Source of the DNA: Paramarasmius palmivorus
Taxonomy: Eukaryota; Basidiomycota; Agaricomycetes; Agaricales; Marasmiaceae
DNA: 64,000 nucleotides
Direction of reading: 5' to 3'
Assembly (NCBI GenBank): GCA_037176845.1
Contig: JAYKXP010000030.1
Location: 310,001-374,000 of the forward strand
How positions within the stretch are numbered: the first letter of the stretch is position 1; every line of letters starts with the position of its first letter. The notes beneath the pieces are model-generated. The model ran no database searches. It saw only the letters and a list, made by a program, of their open reading frames with translations, and had not been told where the DNA came from. Position numbers and translations under genes: made by a program. Positions 1 to 12,268 of this stretch are shown here, piece after piece.

Positions 1-293
1 ACTGACATCCATTGCGCAAGCTTAAGTGTATTGAACCTAGTTTTATCGCAGTAAAGAGTGGTGAATACAGAAGTTAATGACTCCACGATAACTTGTAAAA
101 AGAATAGCACCAAGGAGAGTAGATGATACAAAGGCTGAACACGAAACCCAGAAGCTGGCTACGACATTAAAGACACAACGGTAATAGTGAGGAGTAGTGG
201 TATGAAAGACAGGGAGGTATCAAGAATGTAACCAAAGTTAGATTCAGAGCAAAACAACAAGAAGATTTGATAGTATAAGGGTCTTGAAGTCGG

Positions 294-518
294 TTACCGA
301 CTAGGTCTCCGCCGGTGAATCAGCTTCCGGCGTACAACAGGGAAAAATGCAAAGACTGGGCCCCAAGCAAGCAGTAAAAGGGCGACATGGTGGGTACCGA
401 ATGGTGTTGGTGTCGGTTGACTTTGTCCTTCGGATAGGAAGGTACGTTGGTTGATTATGTCGATGAGAGTGGAGAGGGTTGATAATAAAAGAACGAGAGT
501 TATTGGGCTATTGAACAT
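294..518 (-). CDS. Possible small two-TM protein or last exon
   Basis: This is a short minus-strand reading frame of about 74 codons. It has two hydrophobic stretches (one from about residue 4 to 18, one from about 46 to 60) and a basic tail, KLIHRRRPSR, before the stop. A basic tail after a membrane segment fits an inner-side C terminus. No family is recognised. No convincing upstream exon was found, so it could be the final exon of a degraded gene or a chance frame. Nothing else was seen in the first 650 bases. Confidence 0.2.
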   Translation of the reverse strand: MFNSPITLVLLLSTLSTLIDIINQRTFLSEGQSQPTPTPFGTHHVALLLLAWGPVFAFFPVVRRKLIHRRRPSR

Positions 519-650
519 CACGGATTGTCAGTCTACTGCGATACAGTTGAGTAATTGGACCTACAGTTGGACTTTGATTATGCGCCAGATAATCGAGGAA
601 TGTGAATGGCTGTCCGCTAGTGGGATTGCTGCTCAGGGCATTACGGTCAA

Positions 651-2828
651 TCAGTGTTGTTGGATGGCACAGGAAGACGTACCTCTAGGTGATGCCCTCG
701 AGCCGGGTGTATCGTGTCGCACCGGCACTTCCTCAGTAGTGGCATCATAACTTTCCTCAGTCTCCACTTTCTTTCCTGCTCCGTAATATTGGCCATAGGC
801 GTGCCTCTGCGATCCACCGTGCATTTTCCCTCTAATCGCTTCCACCACATCGTACCCATCCCTCTGATATCCGTCGTCGTCGTCCTCGCCGCCGCCGCCG
901 CCGCCATTTGCACCTCTGTTCCACCGCAAAGAACTCAAATCATCCCAGTCAACAGTGCTGTCTCTGGTGTGAGACTTTCGAGGCACCTTCTCGATGTCGA
1001 CATTCCGATAGGTGTCCCCACTGCGCCTCTCATTCTCCTTATACTCGTCAAGGTATCTGATAAAATCTTCAGAACCCTGAGGAATAGGTGACTCGCTTGG
1101 ATTCGGAGTCGCCCCGGGAGTGACGTGAGGAGGCGCAAAACGAGGGAAAGACGATGACACCGTCGACTCTGAAAGTGATATATCATCGTCATAATCATCA
1201 TGATGATCACGATGGTCTTCAAGTGTGGAAGAATGCGAAGTGCTGAGATCATGCTGGGATCTACCCTTGACGTTACCGCTATGTTGACGATAGCTTGTTG
1301 TAGCCGTATGATTCGTATATCGTTCGTGGTAATCATCATCGCTGGCGTGACGGTAATTCGGTCCTGTCCATGGGAAGGAATCGCTTATTCTAGCATCAGT
1401 TGGACTGTTGGGGGGAGATAGAGGCGGTGGTGAGAACGGAAGGTGAAATTGGCGCGCAGATAAAACGGGGCTCTCGAAGCCTGGGCTAATGGGTACTCGA
1501 GCAGGAGCACTGGCAAGGTTTAGATTTGTCGAAGGGGAAGGGGAAGGTAGGATTCGGGTGGGCGTCCGAGGAATAGAACGAAGACTTCTTCCGAAGCCGA
1601 AGCGAGCTCTACGCCTCGGTAAGGAGGTCAAATGGGGTTGGTTATCGGCTAAGTTGGTCGTGTATGTCCAAGGCCGCCATGTGTGCCATAACAGAGAAAT
1701 CAAGAAAAACAAGAGATAAAAAACAAGTGGAAAGCCGGCGTAACCAAGGAACCGAACCCTGAACGTGGGTGAGGTTGTCAGTAAATTAGACTATACAAAG
1801 TCGAGAGTTGATTGCCATACCATAGAGGATTGGTGGCGTCACATTGAAAATCATCAGTTGGCTGGGCGGCTTCGAACACGAGGACCACTACAATTTGGAT
1901 CAAGAACGCGCATGTAGGGAAGACGATGACGGGAATGGTGTACACTGGGCGCCATGGTATAGCGTACCTGTAAAATGCGAGTCAGTAAGTCGACAATGGC
2001 GAGACAAAGGTTGATACGCACCCTTTGGTGTCTTCGGGTTTGAATACGCTGTCGAATGTAAATGCCGATGCAATGCCAGTGACCAGGAGGTAGCCGATAC
2101 CACTGAGCAGAGTTTGGACTTGATAACGCGTGTTAGAAAAGTTGCTAGACGTTGTGATAATGCCTCACCTGTGCAAAAGGCATAGTTCATCGACGATGGA
2201 TTCATTCGCCATACCATGCCTATAAGCAAGTCAGTATGAGACAGCAAAGAGATTGGGTTGTCACTCACCTATGCAGAATATCCCTTGAACCAATGTACAT
2301 CCGATGCAATAAACCAGTGGTGCCCAATAACTTCGTTCTACATGTGCAAGCGTTCCAAGTACAACCCAACACGAAAACAAGCCTAAGAAAGCATGAAAAA
2401 CGGTGAAGAGACACAACACCAGCATATGGTGCATACCTAGCAGCGATAGAACAAACCAGATAACTTTGAGGGAGAAAGGGAGCATTACTCGACCTCCTCC
2501 TCCGCTGTCACCCGGTATACCTCAGACGCAGCCGGGGAAGGAGGTCTGATGAAGGAGTGTGGGTCCAAGGGAAGATATTCCTCGTGTGGGAGAGATCAGG
2601 TCGTGATATAAGAGAATCTGCCATGTTTTTTGCGTGTCCCAAACGGATATAACCTTCTTCCCCATCAGAATTTAAAATGAGTGAATTCAATCGCTGTGAC
2701 ATGTGTGCGGCAATTACTTGATTCTTTTCCCTTTGAGAGTCGGTATCAGAAAAGGCATCATAGACACGAAGATAGACAGAAAGTAGGAGATGCATATTCG
2801 CAGTCATCCAGCCAAAGAAAGGGTTCAT
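651..2828 (-). CDS. Seven-TM receptor-like membrane protein
   Basis: This is a multi-exon minus-strand gene for a polytopic membrane protein of the GPCR-like type common in mushroom genomes. Spliced exons give a run of hydrophobic segments: VIWFVLSLL with GLFSCWVVLGTL, then YWAPLVYCIGCTLVQGIFCI, VQTLLSGIGYLLVTGIASAF, VYTIPVIVFPTCAFLIQIVV, and FLGYAGFPLVFYLLFFLISLLW. The stretch DATNPLWVRFLGYAGFP sits just before the last membrane segment. A long hydrophilic tail of about 330 residues follows, rich in Ser, Pro, His and Asp, with poly-Gly and poly-Asp runs, and probably faces the cytosol. Introns lie near 1780-1840, 1955-2020, 2110-2170, 2220-2270 and 2385-2440. The 5' end is uncertain: the frame beginning at 2828 lacks clear membrane segments and may not be the true first exon. 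The ligand and any G-protein coupling are unknown. Confidence 0.6.
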
Positions 2829-3218
2829 GGAAGTACGAAAAGTGCCTTGTTCCTTGGCACTGCCGGATGTAACGGCACATTCCTAGATTTTAGGGCCGCG
2901 GCATCCGGTTTGCCGAACATGAACTTCTCTTCTTCGAATGACTCGTCCACGATGTCCCTCATTCTTGGACCTGATTCGGCTTTTACAGCTATTTCATGGA
3001 AAGTGGCATGATATCAATGTTCCTCTGCCAGCGCGGCCGTGATCGACATCATTAAGGTCACCAGAACCAGCCAGCAATGCAGCGAACGATCTGCACAAAC
3101 TGATGCCAGTCTCGAATCAATCAAGCCTCGATGAATTTCACATCATGCGTATCGTACAGCGGTATACAGATTCGACGATTCAAGGATATGTGCTCACACG
3201 TCCACTTTTGTCGACATC

Positions 3219-5823
3219 TCAAATCAATCGGATTGAGTCAAAAACGACGTTCGGGGACCTGTTGGACCAACCGGATCAGACACAGCAGACGCTACCAGTA
3301 ATATGGAAAGGCACTCACAAGAATTGCGAACCAGAAGATCCCGATGCTACATTGATGACGATCGTATTGGAGCCTGAGACGAGCGTTCCTGAGGGAATGC
3401 TGTAGGTGTAGGCGATGTTCTATAATGCACTCAGTAATCCCCTTTGAAACTGACGATCGCAAAGCTTACATTTCCTCGCCAAGTTCCACGTGTAACACCG
3501 CGAGAGTCAGGTTGACTGGGTATGGCGGGAACTGAGCTACTCCAGTTGTTTACTTGAACAGTTGGACGGCCGCCTTGAACAGACTCAATTAACCAGACAT
3601 AAAACATGGAGCAAAGGACCTTACCAGCAAAGGCGAGGGTTGTGTGAATCTCCAATGTGCGCGCACCGACTAGTACGACGTCAATGAGGGCAATGTAGTG
3701 AGAGCAGATTACACAAACGTTGTGAAGAAGAAAGACTGAAGTTAATCGTAACGGCTCCGACGTCCTTTGTTAAATGGGCATTGAGCTTGATCCCGAGATG
3801 TCAATGATGAGATCGCACCTTGAAGACAGCCATAGGGAACTGATTGACGTTGTTTCCGACCGTAAATGTTCTTCCTCCCCAGCTGGACATACGAGAGTCG
3901 CTTGGACTGGGAAGCGGCATATTAGCAGAGAACTTGACAATGAGGGAAAGTATAAAGCTCACTGCATCGTTTCAATTTTACTGGGAATGACGAGTTCAGT
4001 ATCTGTCATCCAACGAGCAATTCAGTATACATACTCCGCGTTCAAGAATCCCCTAGGTGTTCCGTCTCGGTCACCGATTTGCCAAATCACAGATGGATTC
4101 TACACGTGTCGTTTTTCAGCAACAGTTTGATGAGGAATAGGTGGCACCTACAGGCTCTTGGGATGCAATGTTTGCACTCGTTGTTCCACCTGCGGACACA
4201 GATACACTCTGGCTTGCAACGGCGAGTTCAACCTTATAGACTACACTCTCTTCATTCAACCATCCAAACAGCCAAAAATCAATGCTTACGAGTCATAGTG
4301 TACGTTCCAGGTTTCATGTACGGGCTGACAAAGTTGCCACTAGAGTCTGTGCGTGCCCTGTTCCAAGGTGTAAGCACACAGAGATCGGGATTCGAGGGGA
4401 TGGCGATACAGACCAGTACTGAGCTTGGCTGTTGCTGAATCCGACAGATTGGTACGAGGAGAACTGCGAAGAAATACCGCTGGCCTTTCCGGTGACACGG
4501 CCTCGGCCAGATTTGGGAACGAGACCATTGATACCAAGACCCTCCCAGAAGAGGAGATCTAGTACCCCAAGTTAGGACATTGAGATGTGAGGGTGCCAAA
4601 TATTAGGAAACCCACCGTAATCAGCAGAAGGAGCACTACCAGTGGTGAACCACAGAGCACTAGAGACCAAACGTTATTGCCATGCAGTGTGTATATGTGA
4701 AGAGGACTTACTAAGGACCGTGCAAGCCCATGCGGTAAGCTGTAGAGAAATATTTCTCTTGAATTGCTGGGTAAAAATGGTGGCCATTTAGACGTACATT
4801 CAGTTTGAGTGTGACCGGAATTCTGTCGGGATGATCAGAAGAAATGCCAGGCAAAATTGGCCATTCATGGTACTCACCATGTAGAAGTAGAGCTCCTGTT
4901 GATCACCTGCATGGTATTGAGAGGAAATCGTTGAAACTACTGCAAGAAGTCTCACCTCCCTGATTGTTGATGTCACGGAAGAACGGTCCGCCAGACGCAC
5001 TTTCATATCCAGTACCTGGTATCACCTGAATAATAGGTCAGTTTAGGCAGACTGCTAACAGTTTCACTAAGCGAAATATTGACCATGTACACTCCGATGC
5101 CATTTCCGGTTACTCCATGCACCTGATCATCGATAAATTGTCTTGACGAGTAGAATTTGGACCTGGTTTGCCCGTTGACCGTGAAAACATCAGAGCCTTC
5201 AATGGCACCAGAATTGCTTCGGATGCTAGCCGCAGTGTAGCCATTAGGCACGGCAGAATTGCTGAGCCGAGCAATGAAACGCAGTTCACCAACAGAGGGT
5301 TCTGCAGTAATGCTAGAGATGGCAATGAATATTGGCCGCAAGAAACACCGAAAATATCTCACTAAGTGGCCATGTGAATAGCAGGGGTCTTGTATTGCGC
5401 GACGTAATATCTGGGCAAGGGAACTCAATCAAAAGCTAGTGACGGCCCGGATAGGAATTGACGCACTGGGTAAGACTACCGGCGGTGCAAGTAATCTTGA
5501 TGTAGTTGTTCGAGTTCCCGGTCTGCACCCAACTACACGACGCGCCAATACCAGAGCCGATGTGAGACTTTTTTGAGCCACTGTCTTGAGCTTCAATTCC
5601 GTTGAATTTCATCGAGGTGACATCACCGTTGCTCTTGTCCACTATTCTGGGAAATGAGCGAAGGATATTACGCCTGAGGATGTTGCAACCACTTACCAGT
5701 AAATACTAGGCCCCCAGAGGTGTCGACAATAAGAGAGTTGCCAGAGGTGGTGACGCCGAAACCCCAAACATGGAGAGTGGGGAACAGCAAAGCCGCATAC
5801 ACGAGTGAAGCCAACTTGAACAT
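3219..5823 (-). CDS. Secreted rhamnogalacturonan lyase (PL4)
   Basis: This enzyme cleaves the rhamnogalacturonan I backbone of pectin by beta-elimination and acts outside the cell. The start at 5823 gives a signal peptide ([21 protein letters not shown]), after which the mature protein begins [20 protein letters not shown]. Spliced exons carry hallmarks of family PL4: [34 protein letters not shown] (with the Lys of SKFYSS as a probable catalytic base), [26 protein letters not shown] and [13 protein letters not shown]. The C-terminal module contains [13 protein letters not shown] and [12 protein letters not shown] and ends [14 protein letters not shown]. The gene is cut by about a dozen small introns, the last at about 3228-3320. 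All exons examined join in frame, so it appears intact. It suggests a plant-litter or plant-associated lifestyle. Confidence 0.9.
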
Positions 5824-7275
5824 GTCAAAAGCCAGGACCGTGAACCAACTAGACCAAGGAGCAAGAGAAACCACGTCAAAGATATAGCCATTTTGAAAGA
5901 GAAGAATTTATGTCACCGGAAAAAATACGGCCAAGCGAAGCGGATGAACGAATTTGCGGGTATACCTGGGTATACTCAGGGCAATATGTAGCAAGAATGG
6001 TCAACCATATGGACACCATCACGAGCTACAATGCAAGGACCTGTTTTTCTGCTTCGCATTCCTAACCGAAGGGAAGAATTAGCCTCGCTGGAATTGTATG
6101 TGACGAGATCAGAGACGGAGGAGGCGGTTATACCAAGGATAAACATTGGCTGAAGAGTGTGAACGGGCTCGTGAGCAGAAGCGGCCCGCTTCTCGGTCGC
6201 CAGGAACAATATTGTCTAGTGGACAGTGCCCGAGGAATAAGCATAGCGGGACGGGTGCAACGGTCGTGAAGGTCACGGTGAACGATATATCGGCGTCATA
6301 TGCCATCGTACATATGGTGTATGAATCAAATGCGAGTGTTCAGAAAAATTGGAGAAGACAAGGTATGAGTTATTGGCTGTTATTGGTGACTCAAAGACTT
6401 CGACCATCTGTATAAAAGGTCATTCAGACGGCGGTACCGATTTCATCGAGCTCACTGTTTGCCAAGGCAAATTTCTCTGGAATCTTCAAGTGATTGAATC
6501 ATTTGACTGTCGACTTGTCGATGATTCGTCACGGTCGAGGCATCTGAAACTTGGGATCTTGGCTGTTTAAGTGAGCTTGGGCGATTGAGTTTGACTGTCA
6601 CCGACATCCAATGATTATATCTGATTCTTCACGCGTCTCGCGCCCGACACATGAGGTACCCTTGGGAACAAGAGAAAGGCAGGTCGTGGAAGGGCCGTGG
6701 GGGTCGAAAGCAAGCTGGAAAACCTGACAGAAACGCGAATTGCGGAGTTCGTGCGGAGCTGGAACTTTCTTCGGGCCGTAGGTACCTTGTCGCTTCCCGC
6801 GTCCCCTACAGACCTCTTCTCCTTACCTCCTCCTTACCTATCATAACTTCCATGACCACCACCCTCTATAAACCAAAAGAGATGCTACTGGAGAAGCCGG
6901 AGGATGCGATGGTTACGGGCATGTAAGTAAACTGATTCTTTCACAATGACGCCTAAAAACGAACCTCGATGTAATAGGCGTATATGTCATCTCTGTGATC
7001 CCAAGCTACTGCAAAGCCTCAAGGAACCCAGAAGCTTATCCATTAATGCTTGAGGTTGACGCTCGTACTTGTCTCGTGATAATTCATTCATCGCAAAAAA
7101 CGGTCCCCCGAGTTCACATCACGGCTTTTAGATAAAGTTCAGATTCTGGCCTTTCCATTCAACGACTCTCGTGCTGTCGCCGTCGGCATGCATATCGTGG
7201 GATGGGTGTACACGGTTACGAAAAAGGTCCACGTCTCACTCGTCCTCCCACTTTGCTGGATCCTACAAGGATCCC
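5824..7275. other. Intergenic region between lyase and NACHT 1
   Basis: This 1.45 kb stretch separates two divergent genes and probably holds both promoters. No protein family is recognisable. One weak candidate is a two-exon plus-strand reading frame at 6852-7053 that would give 48 residues (starting MTTTLYKPKEMLLEKPEDAM) through an intron at 6923-6977. It has proper GT..AG ends but no other support. A TATA-like tataaaag lies near 6412 on the plus strand. Confidence 0.4.
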
Positions 7276-9781
7276 ATGTCTTTCAATGGCTCCAGTGGAT
7301 TCAGTGTTCACGGAGGCGCTCATAATGTGGTTTATGGGAATCAAGTGAACTACAGCAGCCATATAATCAACTTCATAGGCAATTCAGGTAAGCGTACAAG
7401 GAGTTAAACTATTTTCCGTGACTCATTCCCTCGTTCCAGATACGGCCTTCCAGAGCCTAGCTGAACGAGTCGCGGTGAATGCCATGCATTACTCGGAACA
7501 GCGCTCCCCACCACCAAACTGTCATCCTGGTACTCGCACTGAGGTTCTCAAGTCGTTGGGTTACTGGATCCAGTGGAAGAGCACGACGAAGAAGATTCGA
7601 GTCCAATGGCTCAGCGGGCCCGCAGGCGTTGGCAAGTCAGCTATTGCTCAAAACTTGGCGGAGAAGTATGCTGGTAGTGGCTTGGCTGCGAGCTTTTTCT
7701 TCTCGAGAAATGATCCCAGTCGCAATAGGGTAGACCCCTTAGTTGCCACCATTACCTACCAGCTTGTCACCACAAACCATTTGAAGGACTTGATAGGCCC
7801 CATCGTCTTCGACGCCATCCGCTCCAACCCCAATATATTCCACTCATCTTTCGAAAATCAATTCCGGAAACTTATATTAGAGCCGTCTTCCAAAATCGAT
7901 CCAGTAGAGTGGAAGAAGCTCCCTTGGCTCATCATCATTGATGGCCTAGATGAATTGATCGACATCACGTCCCAAGAGCGTCTGTTAGCAGTGATCCGCG
8001 AGGTTACAACGCTTCCATCTCCCATCGCATTTATTTTCCTGCTCTGCAGCCGTCCCGAACCCAGAATTCGCTATGCTTTTGACCATGGAGCATTCGGTTC
8101 TGTCCTAGGTCGCATTTCCATCGGGGACACGCCTGAATCGAACCGAGATATCGAAGTATTCCTGCGCGACATGTTCGCAATTCTTCGAGAGAAACATGCT
8201 TATTCCTTACGCCATACCGAGCCATCCTGGCCAGGAGATGATGTGATTCATCAACTGGTTCAGAAGGCTAGTGGACAATTCATATTCGTGACCACCGTCA
8301 TGAAGTATCTCGATTGTGACGATGACCTCCCCTCCAAGCGCCTGGACACCATCCTAGGGAGCAACCTGATCGAACTCGTAGACTCCCCGTACCCCGAGTT
8401 GGATCAACTCTACAATCAGCTCCTCTCCAGTTGCTCCAATTGGCCGGCAACGTCCCATGTCCTTCGACTCATCGTCACTCCTCACACACAACCGATTGTG
8501 TCTGGGGAGCAGGTTGCGTGGCGGTCAGCTCGGGTTATCGAGGGGATTCTAAAACTCAGACCAGGTCAATTGGGCGCCCGCTTGGCCAAGTTGCATTCTG
8601 TGATTCATGTGCCAGATGATCCAGACTCCAATATACACATTCTTCATGCATCTTTTACCGAGTTCATGTTGGGTCGGCACCGTTCCGGCAAATATCATAT
8701 CGAACAGTTCACAACTGACGAGTATTGGGATCGCATCTCCCAGTTCCTACTTCGCACACATTCTCTCTTACCGTTCCCGCCTTATTCGACTTGGAACGCT
8801 CTTCATGATACGATATCGTCATGGGACGCACTACTGGAGTCGTATCAATCAGGTCTCAACCAGTTAATTATCTTTTCGTGTTTGTCCTGGGACGATTTCT
8901 TGTACCGAATAAATCCAAGCCAAGAGCTACTCGAAACTTTGGACAAGTTTGACCCTTATCATGTTCTTACTATGATTCTACACTACCGAGCCCGTCGACG
9001 TATTGCACACGATATGTTCTTTGTAGATTGGGAATTCGCTATGGGATGGAACCAATGTTTGACTTGGGCGAAGGTATGTCACTTCCAGTTACAATTTTCT
9101 CCGTCTGACTTCGCTTTTAGTCTCTCGGGGAACGAACCCCTCGTAAATTTGTAGAAACATTGGAGACCTTCTATCGTGGCTTCTGCATCGGCTTTCATCC
9201 AAAAACGTCACAATATTGGGCTTATGCAAGTTCGGTATTGGAGAGTTACCTGTACCTCAAATCCTCCCATACTCGGTATTTTTATGAAAATATGTACCTG
9301 GGAGACCGGTTGAATCCACCATCGCATGCCATCGACCCATATCCCAATCCTTTCCCTTTCATAATACCTGCCGGCACACTACCGGTACTTCCATATGACT
9401 GGAACATCGTCGAGGCCACTCGTACTGAGGCTGAGGATTTTCATAATCTTTTGTTGACCCTCGCGCCCAATGAAGATACGCAAAAACTGATTCAAGATGT
9501 GTTGAACGACACTCAGGAGAGCGTCAGCTCCGACAAGGTGAAATTTGCATTTGTGCTATACTAGACTGACGCTAATGCTACGTGACTATTAGACAGACGA
9601 ACTAAAACGACTCAAGAAAATAGTCTTAAAGCACAAGCGGGTAGCGAACTTCTTGCCGCCCATAGTTGCACCCTTGGAGACACCAGGAAGTGCTCAAGTA
9701 CAAGCTAGGACAGATGCATTAGCATCAGCTGTAGCTCTGTTGGACGTAGCGGGCCAGCAATTAGATGGAAGTAGGAACTAA
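7276..9781 (+). CDS. NACHT-domain STAND NTPase 1 (NLR-like)
   Basis: This is a fungal NLR-type signalling NTPase of about 783 residues. Four exons (7276-7387, 7440-9073, 9121-9537, 9593-9781) join in frame. The start at 7276 was chosen because it gives an N terminus like that of the second NACHT gene. Residues 1-37 form a short motif (SSGFSVHGGAHNVVYGNQVN). The NACHT domain carries Walker A GPAGVGKS at about 97-104, Walker B LIIIDGLDEL at about 201-210 and a sensor-like LLCSRPEPRIR. CHPGTR precedes the domain, as is usual in mushroom NACHT proteins. The C-terminal part of roughly 400 residues shows no WD, ankyrin or TPR repeats. Such proteins are thought to act in non-self recognition or regulated cell death in fungi. 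The trigger and output of this one are unknown. The paralogue lies at 28.9-31.4 kb. Confidence 0.9.
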
Positions 9782-10237
9782 GAGGTGCATCGGGTTTCTA
9801 TAATTGCGTGTCTGTTGTGTAGAGGGATGTTTTAGTGGCAGTGCTGGGTACCGAGTTTCTTCGCATGCTGTCGTCTAAGATACAACATCTTGTTTCTATG
9901 GTCGAATTAGACTGTCTTCACAGTCTCACAACTTCTGTCGAGACATGGTATACCTATCTTCGACCACGGACTCTGTGTGCTTCCCCCATACACATCAAGG
10001 TCCTAGGGATAACACCTCTGTCCATCCTCCGCGATTTGTTACCAGGGATGTAGGAAATACTAGGTGATCCGACGCTCTACTATGACGTGGACTTGAAAAG
10101 ACACAAAACAACATACACACGAACTGTAGCACTTAGGTTGAACAGACTGTATCTTTATCAAAGACCAATTTCATTTTTCTGCCGAAAACTGCTTATAGTG
10201 TGCGTGGATTCTAAGGAAAGGCGACCTTTGTCAAGAA
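9782..10237. other. Convergent 3' intergenic region
   Basis: These 456 bases lie between the stop codons of NACHT 1 and the SDR gene, which point towards each other. It should hold both 3' untranslated regions. I see no gene-like reading frame or repeat in it. Confidence 0.6.
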
Positions 10238-11110
10238 CTAGTATCCACCGTACTTCTCTCCACCCTTTACGAACCTGTTTTCCATTCATGAGTTTGCAGT
10301 GTCCATGAGTTGATCGGGAAACGTACCGGTAGTCCCATCTTTCAATCTTCTCACTGCTGATCAAATCCCAATATGCTTTCGCGTGGTCAGGGCCACTAAC
10401 AAGGAAGTCGCTATAGGGTGGTATCGCGCCATCTTCGCCTACAAAATGTGCGTAATGGAATCTATTCCGCTGATGAGGATCCTTTCGCCTTTCTTTTGTC
10501 GGGTTCTGGACTCACCTGACACCTTCCTTCGAGTATGTATTGCTGAACAGCTCCGCCAGGTGGCTTTCGACGACCTTTTGCGTGCTCAAGCTCACCAATC
10601 TCGTGACCGTGGCAGGTATAAACGGTAAGAGGTTGCCTGTGGTGATAAACGCCCTGGGGTTACTCTTGTGACCCTCTGAGCGGAATCCGGGTAAGGCTAG
10701 CTGGGCAGCGAGGAACACGTTCTGTCCAAAGATGACAGACTTGTTGAATCCTTCTATATCAAGAGATAAGGGATCTGATGGCTCCTTGGGGACTTCGAGT
10801 ATTGCCGCTGGGTGATGGCACGGGTGTTAATCAACGCTCGCGCCCCATGTCAAATGTTAAACTGACCATTGTAAATCACGACATTCGGTGCCCCTAATTC
10901 CTTCTTGACTGTCTCAAAAGCCTTGGTGAGGCTCTCCTGGCTGGTGATATCGACTGGGACAGGGAAGAATCCATCCTTCTTCGAGGCTTCCTTATCAGGG
11001 TTTCGAGATCCGACGGCGACGGCGTAACTGTTCTCCTTGAGTTTGAGTGCTATGGAACGACCAACGTTGGCTCCTGCACCAAGAATGAAAGCGACGAGAG
11101 GTGAAGACAT
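10238..11110 (-). CDS. Atypical short-chain dehydrogenase/reductase
   Basis: This is a Rossmann-fold NAD(P)-binding protein, probably cytosolic. Exons run from 11110 downwards, with introns near 10805-10865, at 10462-10515 and near 10265-10315. The start MSSPLVAFILGAGANVGRSI carries the glycine-rich nucleotide-binding motif at residues 11-17. DITSQESL and VVIYNAA follow and match SDR landmarks (the NNAG region). The product ends WDYRFVKGGEKYGGY. The canonical YxxxK catalytic pair is not seen: where it is expected the sequence reads VSLSTQKVVESHL, so the Tyr position is Leu or Ser. This agrees with a fungal subgroup of atypical SDRs and makes ordinary reductase activity uncertain. No substrate can be inferred. 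Confidence 0.8.
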
Positions 11111-12179
11111 TGAGAATGATTGAAGTGTTGATTGAGTTGCTGAAACTTGCTCTTGCACGACCCAGCCTTTAAAAGAATCAATCAACAGTCAGTTCTAGCC
11201 TCTTGACTAAATCGAATTATGATAGATTGGCGATCATGTCTAGTGGCCTGTGAATCTGCTCTGTAAGCTTGTTGCATTGATGTTAGTAAGGCATGCCGCC
11301 TGAACGGTCAATGGGGTAGTCGCCAGGATTGCTAGATATGATGCCATTGGCTATCGTGAAATGGGAACAGGGGAATTCGATGATAAATCAAATGGCTACG
11401 CCGCAGCCTCGTGTCCGTAGGCAGATAGATGGCGACGGGAACTTCAATAGATGCTGCTTGCTAACCGTCTACGAATCTATTCATGATTTATTGAATAATA
11501 TAACCCAAGTATCTCATGTGGACCAGAGAGCGTACCTAGAATCCCGTCGCTGAACCGTCTTCCTGACACTCAAGTCCCAATACGTCCTCTCATGGTTCCG
11601 TTCACGAATCAGGTTATCGAAAGAACAGGTCCATTTTGCAAAGAGTCAAGGCATTTGCGCACAATGACGATTTCGTTCCACGCCGTTACTCTTCCCAGCA
11701 AAAGGCAGTAGATTCACTATCACGATGAGCGCTTTGACTGTATCTGTGCTTGTTTGAGTGCAATCCAGGTGAATTCGATTAGGCCGCGAGATATACATTC
11801 TATCCGGAGCCGATAGAGGTACAGGGTCAGAAGGTCTTTTGTAGGTCAAATATCATTGCTATGAATGGCATGAGGATGATTGTTAAGAATAGTAAACGAA
11901 ACTGACCATTTCAAGTTGTTCCAGCTAATCGAGAAGCACATCACTGGGAGTTAGTCAGATTTGTTCCCTGGGTTTACCGTAGCTAACCGGAAAATCATGC
12001 ATTGTCATCGTGGATAGGAGAAGAGTTACTGTGAGAAAGTACCTCGGGCTTGGGGGGTTGCCAACTGATGTGATAGGATACCAGCTAACAACATATTCAC
12101 GAATGAGATGTCAACGAATAACAATTTTAGAGATCAGAATAAGGGATGACTACTTAGAGGTCAATGAGAAAAGAGAGAC
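11111..12179. other. Intergenic, no gene seen
   Basis: About 1.07 kb lies between the SDR start and the tRNA gene. Reading frames here are short, lack family features and do not link by plausible splice sites. The promoter of the SDR gene should lie in the left end. Confidence 0.5.
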
Positions 12180-12184
12180 AAAAA
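12180..12184 (-). terminator. RNA polymerase III terminator of tRNA-Asp
   Basis: Five consecutive T residues on the minus strand begin 6 nt beyond the discriminator base of the tRNA. This is the standard Pol III stop signal and supports that the tRNA gene is functional. Confidence 0.75.
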
Positions 12185-12189
12185 GGAAG

Positions 12190-12268
12190 CTCCCTGGCTG
12201 GGAGTCGAACCCAGCTTTCGCGCGGTCCGTATGACAGGCGCGTGTACTAACCGATATACTACCAGGGA
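12190..12268 (-). tRNA. tRNA-Asp (anticodon GTC) with a 7-nt intron
   Basis: A full cloverleaf can be drawn. The acceptor stem TCCCTGG pairs perfectly with CCAGGGA. The D stem is GTAT/GTAC, the anticodon stem CGCGC/GCGCG and the T stem CTGGG/CCCAG, and the discriminator is G73. The four-base variable loop is normal for tRNA-Asp. The anticodon is GTC. The anticodon loop only closes properly if 7 bases, TACGGAC (12225-12231), are removed between positions 37 and 38, the usual site of nuclear tRNA introns. The internal B box GGTTCGACTCC is intact. Discriminator and anticodon both agree with aspartate. Confidence 0.95.

Noticed and set aside
651..913. Minus frame with an Ala run near 890
   Set aside because: It is an out-of-frame reading of the GCC repeat that encodes poly-Gly in the seven-TM protein tail.
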